A stretch of 57,159 nucleotides of DNA, taken from assembly GCF_021295345.1 (NCBI RefSeq), contig NZ_JAIMJB010000003.1, positions 205,863 through 263,021 on the forward strand, read 5' to 3'. Positions 17,122 through 27,102 of the stretch are shown here, in pieces. Position 1 is the first letter of the stretch, and each line of letters begins with the position of its first letter. The notes beneath the pieces are model-generated. The model was not told the DNA's origin and searched no databases. It was given only the letters and a program-made list of their open reading frames with translations. The DNA is from Motilimonas eburnea. Lineage in GTDB: Bacteria > Pseudomonadota > Gammaproteobacteria > Enterobacterales > CBDFNC01. The position numbers and the translations under genes are program-made.

Positions 17122-18619
17122 TATAGAAAGGGCTGCCAACCTTGAAGAGATAAGTTTAGTACGCCACTTATTGGCGCGCGTCCTTGCTACGCTGGCGATT
17201 TCCTCCGCCAATCAAAATAACATCTTACTTTGCTTTGCCGAACTCACGAGCAATATCATCTTACACGCCAACCCTAGCGCTAAAGTCATCCGCAGCCAAC
17301 TCACTTGTGACAGCGACACCTTGCAATTGTCATTGCTTCACGATGGTCAAGCCTGGCAACCAGAGCGCCCTCAATCCCTCAAACTAGATAACAGTATCAG
17401 TCAGCAAACCCATGGGCGAGGCTTGGGTCTACTCCAAGCCTTATGCCCTGATTGGCAATTTCAACTCACCCCCATGGCAGGCATTGTGATGCGCTGGCCT
17501 AATCCGCCTGTGCCTCAAGCCGATAAACTCTTGCTGGTTGAAGACGACAACACCATGCGCACACTGTTATCGGCCTATTTAAGCACCGACTATGAGATAG
17601 ATTGCGCCAATAATGGCCAACAAGCGTGGCAAATGCTGCAGCAAAATAACTACTTATTAGTGCTATCCGACATTCATATGCCCACCATGGACGGCCTTGC
17701 TTTACGGGAAAAGACCTTAAGTTTACAAAATACCAGCTTGACCCCGTTTATTTTCATTAGCGCTGATTCAGCGGATACCATCAAGAGCCGCGCGAACTTA
17801 CTGGCCATTGATGACTATTTAGTCAAGCCCATCGACAAGCAAGCCCTGTTACAAACGATAGACCGGGTATTGATGCGCTATCATCAACTCAGTCATGATT
17901 TCAGCGCCATTATCAACCAAAGGATCAGCAATAGTCTGCCTTGCCTTACCCCAAGGGACACCCATGATTGGCGCTTTGCACTCATTGCACGTAATACCGG
18001 CCAAGGAGGCGGTGATTTACTCCGCACTTACCCGCAGGGCGATAACATTAGGCTTATGCTGTGTGATGTAGAAGGCCATGATATTGATGCTAAATTTTTT
18101 GCTCATGCTTGGGCGGGGTATTTACATGGGCTATGTAAAACACAAGCAGCCAACCCCTTATCCCTGTTGTTACAGCAAATATCCCAAGCCGCCTTTGCCG
18201 ACCAGTTATTGCAACAAAAGCTACTCACCCTCCTTGCCCTCGACCTGGCTCCCAAGGGACACTTTAGTTATGCCTGTGCTGGCCACCCGGCGCCACTGTT
18301 AATTTGCCAGCAAGAAGTTAAACAACTCAGTGGCTCAGGCATGTTGGCGGGGTTAGTGGCGGATACTCAATACCAAACCATGCACGGCCAACTTGAACCG
18401 GGACAACGATTATTGCTGTTTACTGATGGTTTATTTGAATCCGCCAAAACGACATCACAACGCCAACAATTAGAGCACACCTTACTCGAACAACTCCCCC
18501 TTACCCTGACACTTCCTATAAAACAGGCAGCGCGTCATTTAATGTCTGTTTTTGAGCAATACGCCACACTAGACAGTGATGATACCTTGCTATTATTAAT
18601 TGAACTCAATGACAATTAA
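17102..18619 (+). CDS. sypE: RsbW-like kinase / REC / PP2C phosphatase fusion (SypE-like)
   Basis: I set the start at ATG 17102, which overlaps the hybrid kinase gene by 20 bases and follows GGAGA; it gives 505 residues. The N-terminal domain (about 1-140) is an RsbW/SpoIIAB-type serine kinase with the ELTSNIILHAN N-box and a GRGLGL G-box. A central REC domain follows, phosphoacceptor Asp190 (LSDIHMPTMDG), then a C-terminal SpoIIE/PP2C phosphatase with metal-binding DVEGHD, YACAGHPAP and LLLFTDGLFE motifs. This is the exact order described for V. fischeri SypE, which both phosphorylates and dephosphorylates SypA depending on its REC state. The STAS protein encoded at 9571 should be the substrate. 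Confidence 0.92.
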   Translation: MKKQLIDIERAANLEEISLVRHLLARVLATLAISSANQNNILLCFAELTSNIILHANPSAKVIRSQLTCDSDTLQLSLLHDGQAWQPERPQSLKLDNSISQQTHGRGLGLLQALCPDWQFQLTPMAGIVMRWPNPPVPQADKLLLVEDDNTMRTLLSAYLSTDYEIDCANNGQQAWQMLQQNNYLLVLSDIHMPTMDGLALREKTLSLQNTSLTPFIFISADSADTIKSRANLLAIDDYLVKPIDKQALLQTIDRVLMRYHQLSHDFSAIINQRISNSLPCLTPRDTHDWRFALIARNTGQGGGDLLRTYPQGDNIRLMLCDVEGHDIDAKFFAHAWAGYLHGLCKTQAANPLSLLLQQISQAAFADQLLQQKLLTLLALDLAPKGHFSYACAGHPAPLLICQQEVKQLSGSGMLAGLVADTQYQTMHGQLEPGQRLLLFTDGLFESAKTTSQRQQLEHTLLEQLPLTLTLPIKQAARHLMSVFEQYATLDSDDTLLLLIELNDN

Positions 18620-18644
18620 GTCACCTATTTTTCAGGAGCAATCC

Positions 18645-20081
18645 ATGCATGTAATGCCCAAAGTGTTACTGGTTGAAGATACCCTATCACTGGCTGCAAC
18701 CTATAAGCATTACCTGAGCAACGAAGCCATTTTTTTAACCCATGTTGATAGTGGCGAACGGGCGAAGCAGGCCATCGCTGATTTATTACCCTCTTTGGTG
18801 CTATTAGACCTCAAGCTACCCGATATGTCAGGTCAGGAGGTGTTAGCCTGGATCCGTGAACACGAATATCCCTGTAGTGTTGTGGTCATGACAGCCCATA
18901 GCTCGGTGGATGTTGCGGTAGATGTTATGCGTCTCGGGGCACAAGACTTTCTGGAAAAGCCCTTTGATGCAGCCCGCCTTCGCACGACGGTCATGAACGC
19001 ATTAAAACAGCACCGGCTCAACCATATCGTGGCAGAAATTCAAAGCACGGCACGCACCAATTACCACGGTTTTATTGGCTCAAGCCTTGAAATGCAAGCG
19101 GTTTATCGCATCATCGATGCCGCCGCCCCCAGTAAAGCCACGGTGTTTATTACCGGCGAAAGCGGCACAGGCAAAGAAGTGTGTGCTGAAGCTATCCACA
19201 AACAAAGCCCACGAAAAAACAAACCTTTTATCGCCTTAAATTGTGGCGCCATTCCCCGTGACTTAATGGAAAGTGAAGTCTTTGGCCATGTTAAGGGGTC
19301 GTTTACCGGTGCTTCAAGTGAGCGCCAAGGGGCTGCAAGTTTAGCTGATGGAGGCACCTTGTTCCTTGATGAAATAGGGGAAATGGATCTCGATCTTCAG
19401 ACCAAGTTACTGCGCTTTGTACAAACCGGCGTGGTACAAAAAGTGGGTGGCAGCAAAGCCGAGCAGGTTGATGTACGGTTTATTTGTGCCACTAATAAAG
19501 AGCCTTTAGCCGAAGTCGCGGCAGGACGTTTTCGCGAAGATCTGTACTACCGATTACATGTGGTGCCCATTGCCCTGCCCCCTTTGCGTGAGCGCGGTGA
19601 TGATATCATTCGCATTGCCGAGGCCTTTCTCGAGCAATTTAGCCAAGAAGAGAGCAAAAACTTTAAAGACTTATCTCAACCTGTGATTGAGCGGCTATTA
19701 GATTACCCTTGGCCGGGTAATATCCGCCAGCTACAAAATATAATCCGCAACGTAGTGGTGCTAAATGATGGCGAATCGGTGTCACTTGAACATTTACCGC
19801 CGCCCCTTAATCAAGCGACGCCACAAAAAGCGGCTGAAACTAAGCCGAAGGCCGCGCCCAGCCAGTCCATCCCAGCCCCCCGAGAACAAACAAGCACCCG
19901 TGTCGCCGAAGCCGCTACGCTGTTAGACATGCCAGTACGCCCTCTCGCCGAGGTGGAAAGAGACACCATAGAGCACGCGATTAACCTTTGTGATGGTAAT
20001 ATCCCTAAAGCCGCCGCCCTGTTAGCCGTGAGCCCCTCTACCATCTACCGCAAGAAAATGGTCTGGGATCAAGGCGAATAA
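18645..20081 (+). CDS. sypG: Sigma54-dependent response regulator (SypG-like)
   Basis: I choose ATG 18645 because AGGAG lies six bases before it; an in-frame TTG at 18600 is weaker. The 478-residue product has an N-terminal REC domain (Asp55 in LLDLKLPDMSG), an AAA+ sigma54 activation domain with Walker A GESGTGKE, the sigma54-contact loop GSFTGA (a serine variant of GAFTGA) and Walker B LFLDEIGEM, and a C-terminal Fis-type helix-turn-helix. V. fischeri SypG activates the syp promoters when phosphorylated by SypF. The sigma54-like elements at 2727, 6214 and 9511 are the expected targets. Confidence 0.93.
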   Translation: MHVMPKVLLVEDTLSLAATYKHYLSNEAIFLTHVDSGERAKQAIADLLPSLVLLDLKLPDMSGQEVLAWIREHEYPCSVVVMTAHSSVDVAVDVMRLGAQDFLEKPFDAARLRTTVMNALKQHRLNHIVAEIQSTARTNYHGFIGSSLEMQAVYRIIDAAAPSKATVFITGESGTGKEVCAEAIHKQSPRKNKPFIALNCGAIPRDLMESEVFGHVKGSFTGASSERQGAASLADGGTLFLDEIGEMDLDLQTKLLRFVQTGVVQKVGGSKAEQVDVRFICATNKEPLAEVAAGRFREDLYYRLHVVPIALPPLRERGDDIIRIAEAFLEQFSQEESKNFKDLSQPVIERLLDYPWPGNIRQLQNIIRNVVVLNDGESVSLEHLPPPLNQATPQKAAETKPKAAPSQSIPAPREQTSTRVAEAATLLDMPVRPLAEVERDTIEHAINLCDGNIPKAAALLAVSPSTIYRKKMVWDQGE

Positions 20082-20096
20082 CTTTCACCTACAAAA

Positions 20097-20121
20097 AAGC
20101 CGAGGGAAACAACCTCGGCTT
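20097..20121. terminator. Bidirectional intrinsic terminator between sypG and trpS
   Basis: Nine-base stem AAGCCGAGG/CCTCGGCTT with a 7-base loop. On the minus strand the hairpin is followed by a T-run (A-run at 20093-20098 on plus), so it ends the trpS transcript well. On the plus strand the tail is weaker (ATAATCT), but it probably also serves the polysaccharide operon. Confidence 0.85.
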
Positions 20122-20149
20122 ATAATCTAGCTAAGTGTTTAGCAAACCA

Positions 20150-21157
20150 TTAACGCGGACGGGGAATAAAGCCCACCGCATCGTACACCGCTTTTAAGGT
20201 TTTCTCGGTGCGAATCGATGCCTTTTCAGCACCCAGTTTCATGATCCGCTCTAACTCGGTTTGATCTTCACGGATCTGATGGAAACGCTGCTGAATAGGC
20301 TCAATCATGGCGACCATGGCAGCTGCGGTATCTTTTTTCAGATGGCCGTACATTTTATCTTCGTATTCAGGCACTAAGTCAGCAATGCTGCGCCCCGTTG
20401 CCACCGAAAGTAGCGTTAATAGGTTAGAAACGCCCGGCTTCTCTGTGGTATCAAAGTAAATACGGGCTTGCTCATCGGAGTCCGTTACCGCACGTTTGAG
20501 CTTTTTCTCAATTTGCTTTGGCTCATCTAACAACATGATGTAAGCGCCAGGGTTTTCGTCTGACTTAGACATCTTCTTGGTTGGCTCTTGCAGACTCATC
20601 ACGCGCGCGCCTACCTGCGGAATAAACGGATCCGGCACCTTAAATACCTCACCGTACAAGTTGTTAAAACGCGTAGCGATGTCACGAGTCAACTCTAAGT
20701 GTTGCTTTTGATCTTCACCCACTGGCACCTTGTCGGCTTGGTAAATCAAAATATCGGCCGCTTGCAATGATGGGTAGCTAAATAAGCCCACATTGATATT
20801 GTTAGCATGCTTGGCAGATTTGTCTTTAAACTGCGTCATACGATTTAACTCACCCATTTGGGTGTAACAATTTAGTACCCAAGCCAACTGGGCATGCTCT
20901 GGCACTTGAGACTGGACAAACAGCGCCGATTTTTCAGGATCAATGCCGCACGCCGTGTACAGCGCGACACCATCAAGCACACGGTCGCGTAAAGCTTGTG
21001 GCTCTTGACGCACAGTAATCGCGTGTAAGTCAGCCAGCATATAGAAACAATCATGGTCCTGCTGTAAATTCAGCCACTGGTTGATTGCACCGATATAGTT
21101 TCCTATTGTCATGCCACCGGTAGGCTGAATGCCACTTAATACAACGGGTTTTGCCAT
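20150..21157 (-). CDS. trpS: Tryptophanyl-tRNA synthetase
   Basis: The 335-residue protein charges tRNA-Trp in the cytoplasm. It has the class Ic hallmarks: N-terminal [17 protein letters not shown], which contains the HIGH-equivalent (GNYIGA), and KKMSKSDEN around residue 192, which carries the KMSKS loop. Length fits bacterial TrpRS. It closes the aroK-aroB-damX-dam-rpe-gph-trpS cluster, an order well known in gammaproteobacteria, and is followed by a terminator. A start at 21157 follows AAGGAAAG on the minus strand. Confidence 0.97.
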   Translation of the reverse strand: MAKPVVLSGIQPTGGMTIGNYIGAINQWLNLQQDHDCFYMLADLHAITVRQEPQALRDRVLDGVALYTACGIDPEKSALFVQSQVPEHAQLAWVLNCYTQMGELNRMTQFKDKSAKHANNINVGLFSYPSLQAADILIYQADKVPVGEDQKQHLELTRDIATRFNNLYGEVFKVPDPFIPQVGARVMSLQEPTKKMSKSDENPGAYIMLLDEPKQIEKKLKRAVTDSDEQARIYFDTTEKPGVSNLLTLLSVATGRSIADLVPEYEDKMYGHLKKDTAAAMVAMIEPIQQRFHQIREDQTELERIMKLGAEKASIRTEKTLKAVYDAVGFIPRPR

Positions 21158-21202
21158 AATTCTTTCCTTTATTTTCTACTTTTGCTGATTGTCATTTGGC
21201 CG

Positions 21203-21898
21203 TTAAGCGCTGACATTACAAGCTAATGAATGCAACAATTCTGAAATATTTTCTAATACTAAATCGGGTTCAGATAAGCGAATATCTTCACCGTAGTTAT
21301 AGCCATAAGTTAAGCCTGCCACTGCCATGTTAGCGGCTTTGGCTGCGAGGATATCATTTTTTGAATCACCGACCATCAAGGTTTGCTCAATCTTGCTACC
21401 TAGCACCTCACAAGCATGCAATAAAGGAGCAGGATCGGGCTTACGTACAGGTAAGCAATCCCCTGCCACCACTAAATCAAATAAACCGGTTAGACCATAA
21501 GCCGACAAAATCGGCGCCATGTATTGACCAGGTTTATTGGTCACTATGGCCAATTTGTAGCCCACTTGTTTTAGGCTGATCAGGGTCATTCGCACATCGG
21601 GATACAACTGGGATTTATCACTTAAACACGCCGCATAGTGCTGTTTAAACAATAAATGCGCCTGTTGCAGTTCGTCAGCACAAATATCAGCCGAAATATC
21701 CACCGAACCCGATAAGGCGCGCTTAAGTAATACATTGGCACCATTACCTACCCAGCCGCGCACTTGCTCTTCGGGAAACGAGGATCTCCCCATCGCAACT
21801 AAGGTTTGGTTAACGGCTTGCGCTAAGTCCGGCGCACTGTCGAGCAAGGTGCCGTCCAAATCAAATAAAACAGTATTTATATGTTGATAGTCGCTCAT
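21203..21898 (-). CDS. gph: Phosphoglycolate phosphatase
   Basis: The 231-residue product is a HAD-superfamily hydrolase. Motif I is [10 protein letters not shown] near residue 12, motif II is the threonine in IVTNKPG, and motif III/IV is the KPDPAPLL and MVGDSKNDI region. It removes phosphate from 2-phosphoglycolate made during repair of oxidatively damaged DNA ends. The start overlaps the rpe stop by four bases, so translation is coupled. Other small phosphosugars could be substrates, but the rpe-gph-trpS context makes gph the best call. Confidence 0.94.
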   Translation of the reverse strand: MSDYQHINTVLFDLDGTLLDSAPDLAQAVNQTLVAMGRSSFPEEQVRGWVGNGANVLLKRALSGSVDISADICADELQQAHLLFKQHYAACLSDKSQLYPDVRMTLISLKQVGYKLAIVTNKPGQYMAPILSAYGLTGLFDLVVAGDCLPVRKPDPAPLLHACEVLGSKIEQTLMVGDSKNDILAAKAANMAVAGLTYGYNYGEDIRLSEPDLVLENISELLHSLACNVSA

Positions 21899-22569
21899 GC
21901 CTTCACCTTAGCAAGTTCAGAGCGCATGTTATCTATCACCGCTTTATAATCAGGTTGGTTAAAAATAGCCGAGCCAGCAACAAACATATCGGCGCCAGCC
22001 GCTGCAATTTCAGCGATGTTATTAGCGCTGACACCACCGTCCACTTCAAGGCGAATATCATAGCCGCTGGCATCAATTTTGGCGCGAACTTGACGTAGCT
22101 TATCTAGGGTTGATGGAATAAATGACTGACCACCAAACCCAGGGTTCACCGACATCAATAGGATCACATCTAACTTATCCATCACGTAATCAAGGTAATG
22201 CAGTGAGGTGGCAGGGTTAAGCACTATGCCCGCCTGACAACCGTGATCTTTAATTAACTGAATGCTGCGGTCGATATGCTCAGATGCTTCGGGATGAAAG
22301 GTGATGATTGACGCGCCCGCCTTAGCAAAATCGGGAATAATTCGGTCGACGGGCTTAACCATAAGGTGCACGTCAATCGGCGCGGTCACGCCATGATCGC
22401 GCAGCGCTTGGCACACCATAGGTCCTATGGTTAAATTAGGCACATAATGATTGTCCATCACATCAAAATGAACAACGTCGGCACCGGCTGCTAATACATT
22501 ATCGACTTCTTCACCTAAACGCGCGAAGTTGGCCGATAAAATCGAAGGGGCAATCAAAAAATCTTTCAT
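21895..22569 (-). CDS. rpe: Ribulose-phosphate 3-epimerase
   Basis: The 224-residue TIM-barrel enzyme interconverts ribulose 5-phosphate and xylulose 5-phosphate in the pentose phosphate pathway. Family motifs include [16 protein letters not shown] at the N-terminus, [19 protein letters not shown] with metal-binding His and Asp, [12 protein letters not shown] and the phosphate-binding VDGGVSANN and AGSAIF. Length is normal. It overlaps gph by four bases; the 356-bp interval back to dam on the same strand is occupied by a small gene on the opposite strand. Confidence 0.97.
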   Translation of the reverse strand: MKDFLIAPSILSANFARLGEEVDNVLAAGADVVHFDVMDNHYVPNLTIGPMVCQALRDHGVTAPIDVHLMVKPVDRIIPDFAKAGASIITFHPEASEHIDRSIQLIKDHGCQAGIVLNPATSLHYLDYVMDKLDVILLMSVNPGFGGQSFIPSTLDKLRQVRAKIDASGYDIRLEVDGGVSANNIAEIAAAGADMFVAGSAIFNQPDYKAVIDNMRSELAKVKA

Positions 22570-22698
22570 TTTATTATTCTCTGGTAGGGCTCGCGGTGCA
22601 TTTTACCTAAGGCGTCCGCTTCAAGCTAGTGCGGATTATTTGGCCAATGGCAAAGCTAACCCTGTGAGCCCGATTAGGGACAAAATTAAGGCGTGTCT

Positions 22699-22923
22699 AT
22701 GAAACCATCCGATTTTGATAACAAGACCGACAACCCCCAACCGACTTCTTTTAAAGCTAATTTTCTCAGTGCCTTAGCTGCGTTGTTTGGCATTCAATCA
22801 CAGCAAAATCGAGAGCGTGATTTTAAAGCCGCTTCTCCATGGCGATTTGTGGTAGCGGGGATCATTGCCATCGTCTTGTTTTTAGGACTGCTGTTGCTGG
22901 CTGTACAATGGGCGCTGAGTTGA
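22699..22923 (+). CDS. DUF2970 family small membrane protein
   Basis: A 74-residue protein (ATG at 22699 with TAAGG upstream; an in-frame GTG at 22693 is an alternative). The N-terminal half is polar with an ALFGIQS segment, and the C-terminal half is a single transmembrane helix (about 50-72) starting at the conserved PWRFVVAGI. This matches the DUF2970 pattern seen in many marine gammaproteobacteria. Function is not known. It lies on the plus strand inside an otherwise minus-strand cluster, with its stop two bases from the convergent dam stop. Confidence 0.75.
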   Translation: MKPSDFDNKTDNPQPTSFKANFLSALAALFGIQSQQNRERDFKAASPWRFVVAGIIAIVLFLGLLLLAVQWALS

Positions 22924-22925
22924 GT

Positions 22926-23744
22926 TTAACTAAAGCAGGCTAATAACTCGGCGACCTTGTTGCGCTTACTGCCTTTGCTACTAATGGTGCGCTTTACTTG
23001 AACGACATTGAGCTTTGCACCATGGTAAAGTTCTCGCGTCAACGGAATATCGTGATTACTCACTAACACGGGAATGTCATTAGCGGCTGCTTTGCGACTT
23101 AATCGGCCAAGAATAGCCTGATCGTCCAAGGTAAATCCATTGGCTGCATAGGAGGTAAAGCTCGCACTGGTACTCAATGGCGCATAAGGCGGATCGCAAT
23201 AAATCACATCACCACTTTTGGCGCGCTTAAAGGTGTCGCCATAGGATTCACAGACAAACTGAGCACGTTGTGCTTTTTCAGCAAAAAACCACAATTCTGC
23301 AGCCGGAAAATAAGGTTTTTTGTAGCGACCAAAAGGCACATTAAAACCGCCTTTTTTGTTATAACGACACAAGCCGTTATAACCATGGCGATTGAAATAG
23401 AGAAACAAAAGTGCACGCTCAAATTTATCTTGGCAAAGATTAAATTGACTGCGTAGGCCATAGTATTGCTCTGCATCATTGTATTTAGTTGCGAAAAATT
23501 TCTCCGCTTCTTTGATGTATTCGGCAGGCTGCTGTTGCAATATTTGATACAAGTGGATCAAGTCTGGGTTAATGTCGTTGAGCAAATACGCTTGATAATC
23601 GGTGTTCAAAAACACCGAGCCCGCACCGACAAAGGGTTCAATCAAGCGCTGTGAAGCGGTCGTCTGGGGTAAGTGGCGCGTGATATCTTCAATTAAGCCA
23701 AACTTGCCGCCTGCCCATTTTAAAAAAGCCCGATTTTTTTTCAT
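22926..23744 (-). CDS. dam: DNA adenine methylase (GATC)
   Basis: The 272-residue protein methylates adenine in GATC, guiding mismatch repair and replication timing. It opens with KNRAFLKWAGGKF, has the AdoMet-binding IEPFVGAGSVFLN motif and the catalytic CDPPYAP (DPPY) motif around residue 181, and ends with the usual VSNHDIPLTRELY and SKGSKRNKVAELL segments. These match the alpha-group Dam family closely. It follows damX by eight bases, as in E. coli. Confidence 0.97.
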   Translation of the reverse strand: MKKNRAFLKWAGGKFGLIEDITRHLPQTTASQRLIEPFVGAGSVFLNTDYQAYLLNDINPDLIHLYQILQQQPAEYIKEAEKFFATKYNDAEQYYGLRSQFNLCQDKFERALLFLYFNRHGYNGLCRYNKKGGFNVPFGRYKKPYFPAAELWFFAEKAQRAQFVCESYGDTFKRAKSGDVIYCDPPYAPLSTSASFTSYAANGFTLDDQAILGRLSRKAAANDIPVLVSNHDIPLTRELYHGAKLNVVQVKRTISSKGSKRNKVAELLACFS

Positions 23745-23752
23745 TATTATTG

Positions 23753-25378
23753 TCAGTCAATCGCTTCTTGCTGGATTTGTTTATAACCCTTGGCCCACGG
23801 TTTTAAGGTGCGCAGATTAGTGGGTAAGGTTTTTATCGCACTCATCGCTTCACGGCGTGATTTGTACTCGCCATATATCACTAGGTAAGCGGTTTTACCT
23901 TTACGGTTAATTTTAAAGTAGGTCGCACTTTGTTCTATTTCGTGTTCTTTAACAAAGGCCTTAAGCACAGGTAGCGAGCTGACCGCTGCAAGCTGTAAAC
24001 TAAAATAATTGCTTGGAACTTGCTTTAACTCGGCGACTGAGGTCATCTGAAAGCCTGCTTTTGACGCGGTTTGTTGCGCAACCACCTTCGGCTCTGGTGT
24101 CATCTCAACAATCAATTCAGCCTTAGGCACTGAACTTTCCTCTTGAGCGCGTTCATTTAGCTCAATCTCATTCGATGACTCAACTTCACTGTGCGCCTCT
24201 GCTTCGATGGGTTGATTTAACACCTGATTTAACTGAGCAACGGAGTTGACGGTCACATTATCAGCCGATACTTGGTCGGGACTAAGTTGTGCTTGAGCCG
24301 CACTGACGTCATTGCTGACACTGCCTAAATCCGCAATAGCCTGCTCTGTGAGGGTTACGCGTTTTCGTCCATCGTCTAACTTAACCAGCTCTAGTTCAGA
24401 AGGCTCAACCTGTTCAGGCAAGGCTTTATCATCTTGCCAACGACTGACTAAGGCATCGGGGGTGACCGGTGTTTCCGTTGGCTCATTCGTTGGTGCGGCC
24501 ACCGTTACGCCTTGGGCCGGTTCATCCAGCAAGGCCATCGCCAAGGTGTCGTTATTCTCTGCCAGCTCCACATCATCTTGGGGGACGATAAAGTAATAGA
24601 AGGCGCCAGACATCAACAGCGCTGCAATCACCATCAATCCAATTAAGAGCAGTTGATTGTTTGTTTTCACTTTAGCAACAGGCTGCTCGGTTGATGGCTC
24701 ATTAACAATGACATCGACGAGCTGTTGTAAGCAGGCGGGTAAACCATGACAAGCTTCAATCTGTCTATGTATCGCAGCATTATTTTCAACTTTAGCCTGA
24801 TAATCGGCGCGCGCTAATAAGCCACGCACAAACTGATGACTTTCCGATTCCGATAACGCGGGTATTTCCATTTCAATCGTCGGTTGTTCGGTTTTACCTG
24901 CTAGCAAAGCCACTTGTTGCTGACACCAAGTCGGTTCGGCAAATAGCAGCACATTAATGTGATGATTAAAGCCTTGAAAACGATTTTCTAATAACAACAA
25001 CCACAATTCGCTAATCACATCCTGTGGTAAGAAATGCGCATCATCAATCACCAATAATATATCTTGCGGTGCCTCTTTGATTAACTGGAAAAAGCTTTCA
25101 CCCAAGTTATCGGCTGGATTAAATAGCGGATTAGGCACTAATTGCGACAGCAGTTGCTCACGTGCCGTGTTTGCCCTCAGGCCTGGCGCACAACTAAGAA
25201 GGCTTTGATTGGATTCAAGATCTTGGTCCAACAAACGCTGAATGATGATACTTTTGCCTGAGCCCGCTTCACCGGCAACAAAAGTTAGGTTTGAGCTAAA
25301 TTTAACAAGATGTTGCAGCCTGTCGACAAGCTGCAACTGAGAGGGGATGTCAGCCAGTTGGATATGTTGATCCAGCAT
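23753..25378 (-). CDS. damX: Cell-division SPOR protein with AAA domain (DamX)
   Basis: The 541-residue product has an N-terminal AAA ATPase region with Walker A GEAGSGKS (about residues 37-44) and Walker B LLVIDDAH, a transmembrane helix near 245-267, a long acidic, disordered periplasmic linker, and a C-terminal SPOR domain (about 450-530) that binds denuded peptidoglycan at the septum. In E. coli DamX the ATPase part is largely lost, whereas longer forms like this one are common in Shewanella and Vibrio. It sits between aroB and dam as usual. Septal localisation is inferred from SPOR. Confidence 0.92.
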   Translation of the reverse strand: MLDQHIQLADIPSQLQLVDRLQHLVKFSSNLTFVAGEAGSGKSIIIQRLLDQDLESNQSLLSCAPGLRANTAREQLLSQLVPNPLFNPADNLGESFFQLIKEAPQDILLVIDDAHFLPQDVISELWLLLLENRFQGFNHHINVLLFAEPTWCQQQVALLAGKTEQPTIEMEIPALSESESHQFVRGLLARADYQAKVENNAAIHRQIEACHGLPACLQQLVDVIVNEPSTEQPVAKVKTNNQLLLIGLMVIAALLMSGAFYYFIVPQDDVELAENNDTLAMALLDEPAQGVTVAAPTNEPTETPVTPDALVSRWQDDKALPEQVEPSELELVKLDDGRKRVTLTEQAIADLGSVSNDVSAAQAQLSPDQVSADNVTVNSVAQLNQVLNQPIEAEAHSEVESSNEIELNERAQEESSVPKAELIVEMTPEPKVVAQQTASKAGFQMTSVAELKQVPSNYFSLQLAAVSSLPVLKAFVKEHEIEQSATYFKINRKGKTAYLVIYGEYKSRREAMSAIKTLPTNLRTLKPWAKGYKQIQQEAID

Positions 25379-25384
25379 GACTGG

Positions 25385-26458
25385 TTAGCTACCTGAAATA
25401 ACGTTTCTCAGCACATCTTCACAAACATCGGCAAAGATATCTGATTTACCTATGTCGGTAGGCAAGATTAAACGTAACTGGCCATTTAAGACTTTTTTAT
25501 CGATTTGCATATGATGCATAAATGTCTCAAATGTCATTTCAGCGGGTGCCTTGGTCGGTAAGTCAAACGCGGCGATCAAAGCTTGGATCCGCGCCACTTG
25601 TTCTTCTGTGAGCATGGCCAGCGCTTGAGCCGTTTGCGCCGCCAATACCATCCCCGCGGCAACCGCCTCACCATGGAGCCAGTTACCATAGCCCTGTTCG
25701 GCTTCAATGGCATGGCCAAAGGTGTGACCTAAATTCAATAGCGCTCGTGTTCCTCGCTCTTGTTCATCTTGGCTCACAATCTCGGCTTTAATGGCACAGC
25801 AGCGCTTAATAACATGAGTGAGCGCGTCAGTATTGAGGGCTTTTAACTGCGCAATATTCGCTTCAATCCAACAAAACAGCTCGTAATCGTAAATGATGCC
25901 GTATTTTATGACCTCAGCCATACCCGCAGCAAATTCTCGCTCGGGGAGCGTTTTTAAGCAGTCAATATCAATGGTAACGAGGTTAGGCTGATAAAACGCA
26001 CCGATCATATTTTTGCCAAGGGGGTGATTAACAGCGGTTTTGCCACCAACAGAGGAGTCAACCTGTGACAATAAGGTGGTAGGTACTTGAACAAAGTCCA
26101 CTCCGCGCTGGTAACACGCCGCGGCAAAACCTGCCATGTCACCCACCACGCCGCCACCAAGGGCAACCACACAGGTATCTCTGGCATGACGCTTAGCCAG
26201 CAAGCCATTAAGGATCTGCTCAAACGAGGCTAAGGTTTTGTATTGTTCACCATCAGGTAAAATGACTTCATCAATTTGGTAATCCACTAACGTCTGCTTT
26301 AATTGCTGCAGATACAAAGGCGCGACCACGTCATTGGTCACAACCATGATTTTTTTCGCTTTGATCGCAGGCGTGAACAGTTCAGCCTGAGCGAGCAGCC
26401 CAGAACCAATGTATATCGGGTAACTGCGGTCACCTAAGTCGACGTTAAGGATTTCCAT
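25385..26458 (-). CDS. aroB: 3-dehydroquinate synthase
   Basis: The 357-residue enzyme makes 3-dehydroquinate from DAHP, step two of the shikimate pathway. It has the NAD-binding [14 protein letters not shown] motif, a [20 protein letters not shown] block with catalytic lysine, [11 protein letters not shown] and the zinc-binding [10 protein letters not shown] and LHGEAVA histidines. Length matches the family. It follows aroK by five bases, so the two are co-transcribed. Confidence 0.98.
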   Translation of the reverse strand: MEILNVDLGDRSYPIYIGSGLLAQAELFTPAIKAKKIMVVTNDVVAPLYLQQLKQTLVDYQIDEVILPDGEQYKTLASFEQILNGLLAKRHARDTCVVALGGGVVGDMAGFAAACYQRGVDFVQVPTTLLSQVDSSVGGKTAVNHPLGKNMIGAFYQPNLVTIDIDCLKTLPEREFAAGMAEVIKYGIIYDYELFCWIEANIAQLKALNTDALTHVIKRCCAIKAEIVSQDEQERGTRALLNLGHTFGHAIEAEQGYGNWLHGEAVAAGMVLAAQTAQALAMLTEEQVARIQALIAAFDLPTKAPAEMTFETFMHHMQIDKKVLNGQLRLILPTDIGKSDIFADVCEDVLRNVISGS

Positions 26459-26463
26459 ATCTA

Positions 26464-26979
26464 TTAAAAGTCCAGTAATTTGATGATCTGATTAGCGACC
26501 ACTTTAGCGCTTTGCTCATCCGTTTTCACGGTGTAGTCCGCAATTTCTTCGTATAAAGCATTACGCTCTTGCGCTAAGCCTTCTAGCACGCCTCGTGGGT
26601 CATCGGTTTGTAATAACGGACGGCGTTTATCACGTTGGGTACGCGCTAATTGTTTGTCTACCGTCGTTTCAAGGTACACGACGATGCCGCGCGCCGATAA
26701 ACGATTGCGGTTATCTTTGTTTTTGACTGATCCGCCACCCGTTGCAAGCACGATGCCTTGACGTTGTGAGAGTTCATCGATCGCTTCCTCTTCACGTTTG
26801 CGAAAGCCTTCTTCTCCTTCAACATCAAACACCCAAGCTACATCAGCTCCAGTGCGTTTTTCGATTTCAGTGTCTGAATCGACGAATTCAAGATGTAACA
26901 TCTGAGCCAGATGTCTGCCAATTGTACTTTTGCCTGCGCCCATTGGGCCGACCAGAAAAATATTTCGTTTCTCTGCCAT
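26464..26979 (-). CDS. aroK: Shikimate kinase I
   Basis: The 171-residue P-loop kinase phosphorylates shikimate with ATP. Walker A is GPMGAGKST (residues 11-19), the shikimate-binding [11 protein letters not shown] follows, then FRKREEEAI, the ATGGGSV loop and the LID arginine region RDKRRPLL. It is the first gene of the aroK-to-trpS run, with a gap of about 130 bases back to the pilQ terminator where its promoter must lie; I could not assign -35/-10 boxes with confidence. Confidence 0.97.
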   Translation of the reverse strand: MAEKRNIFLVGPMGAGKSTIGRHLAQMLHLEFVDSDTEIEKRTGADVAWVFDVEGEEGFRKREEEAIDELSQRQGIVLATGGGSVKNKDNRNRLSARGIVVYLETTVDKQLARTQRDKRRPLLQTDDPRGVLEGLAQERNALYEEIADYTVKTDEQSAKVVANQIIKLLDF

Positions 26980-27102
26980 GGTCCTACGTATTCTAAATAA
27001 AGCTGTTTAAACGTCAGCACAGTTCGACTGACCCGTATAACCTGTATATCCGTGATTAAGGCGGTGATTATCTCAATTGTCGGGGGGAGTTTGCAACCAT
27101 TG

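Noticed and set aside
13711-20081. Two independent two-component systems
   Set aside because: The overlap between genes, the shared HPt, and the syp family match point to one phosphorelay with two outputs.
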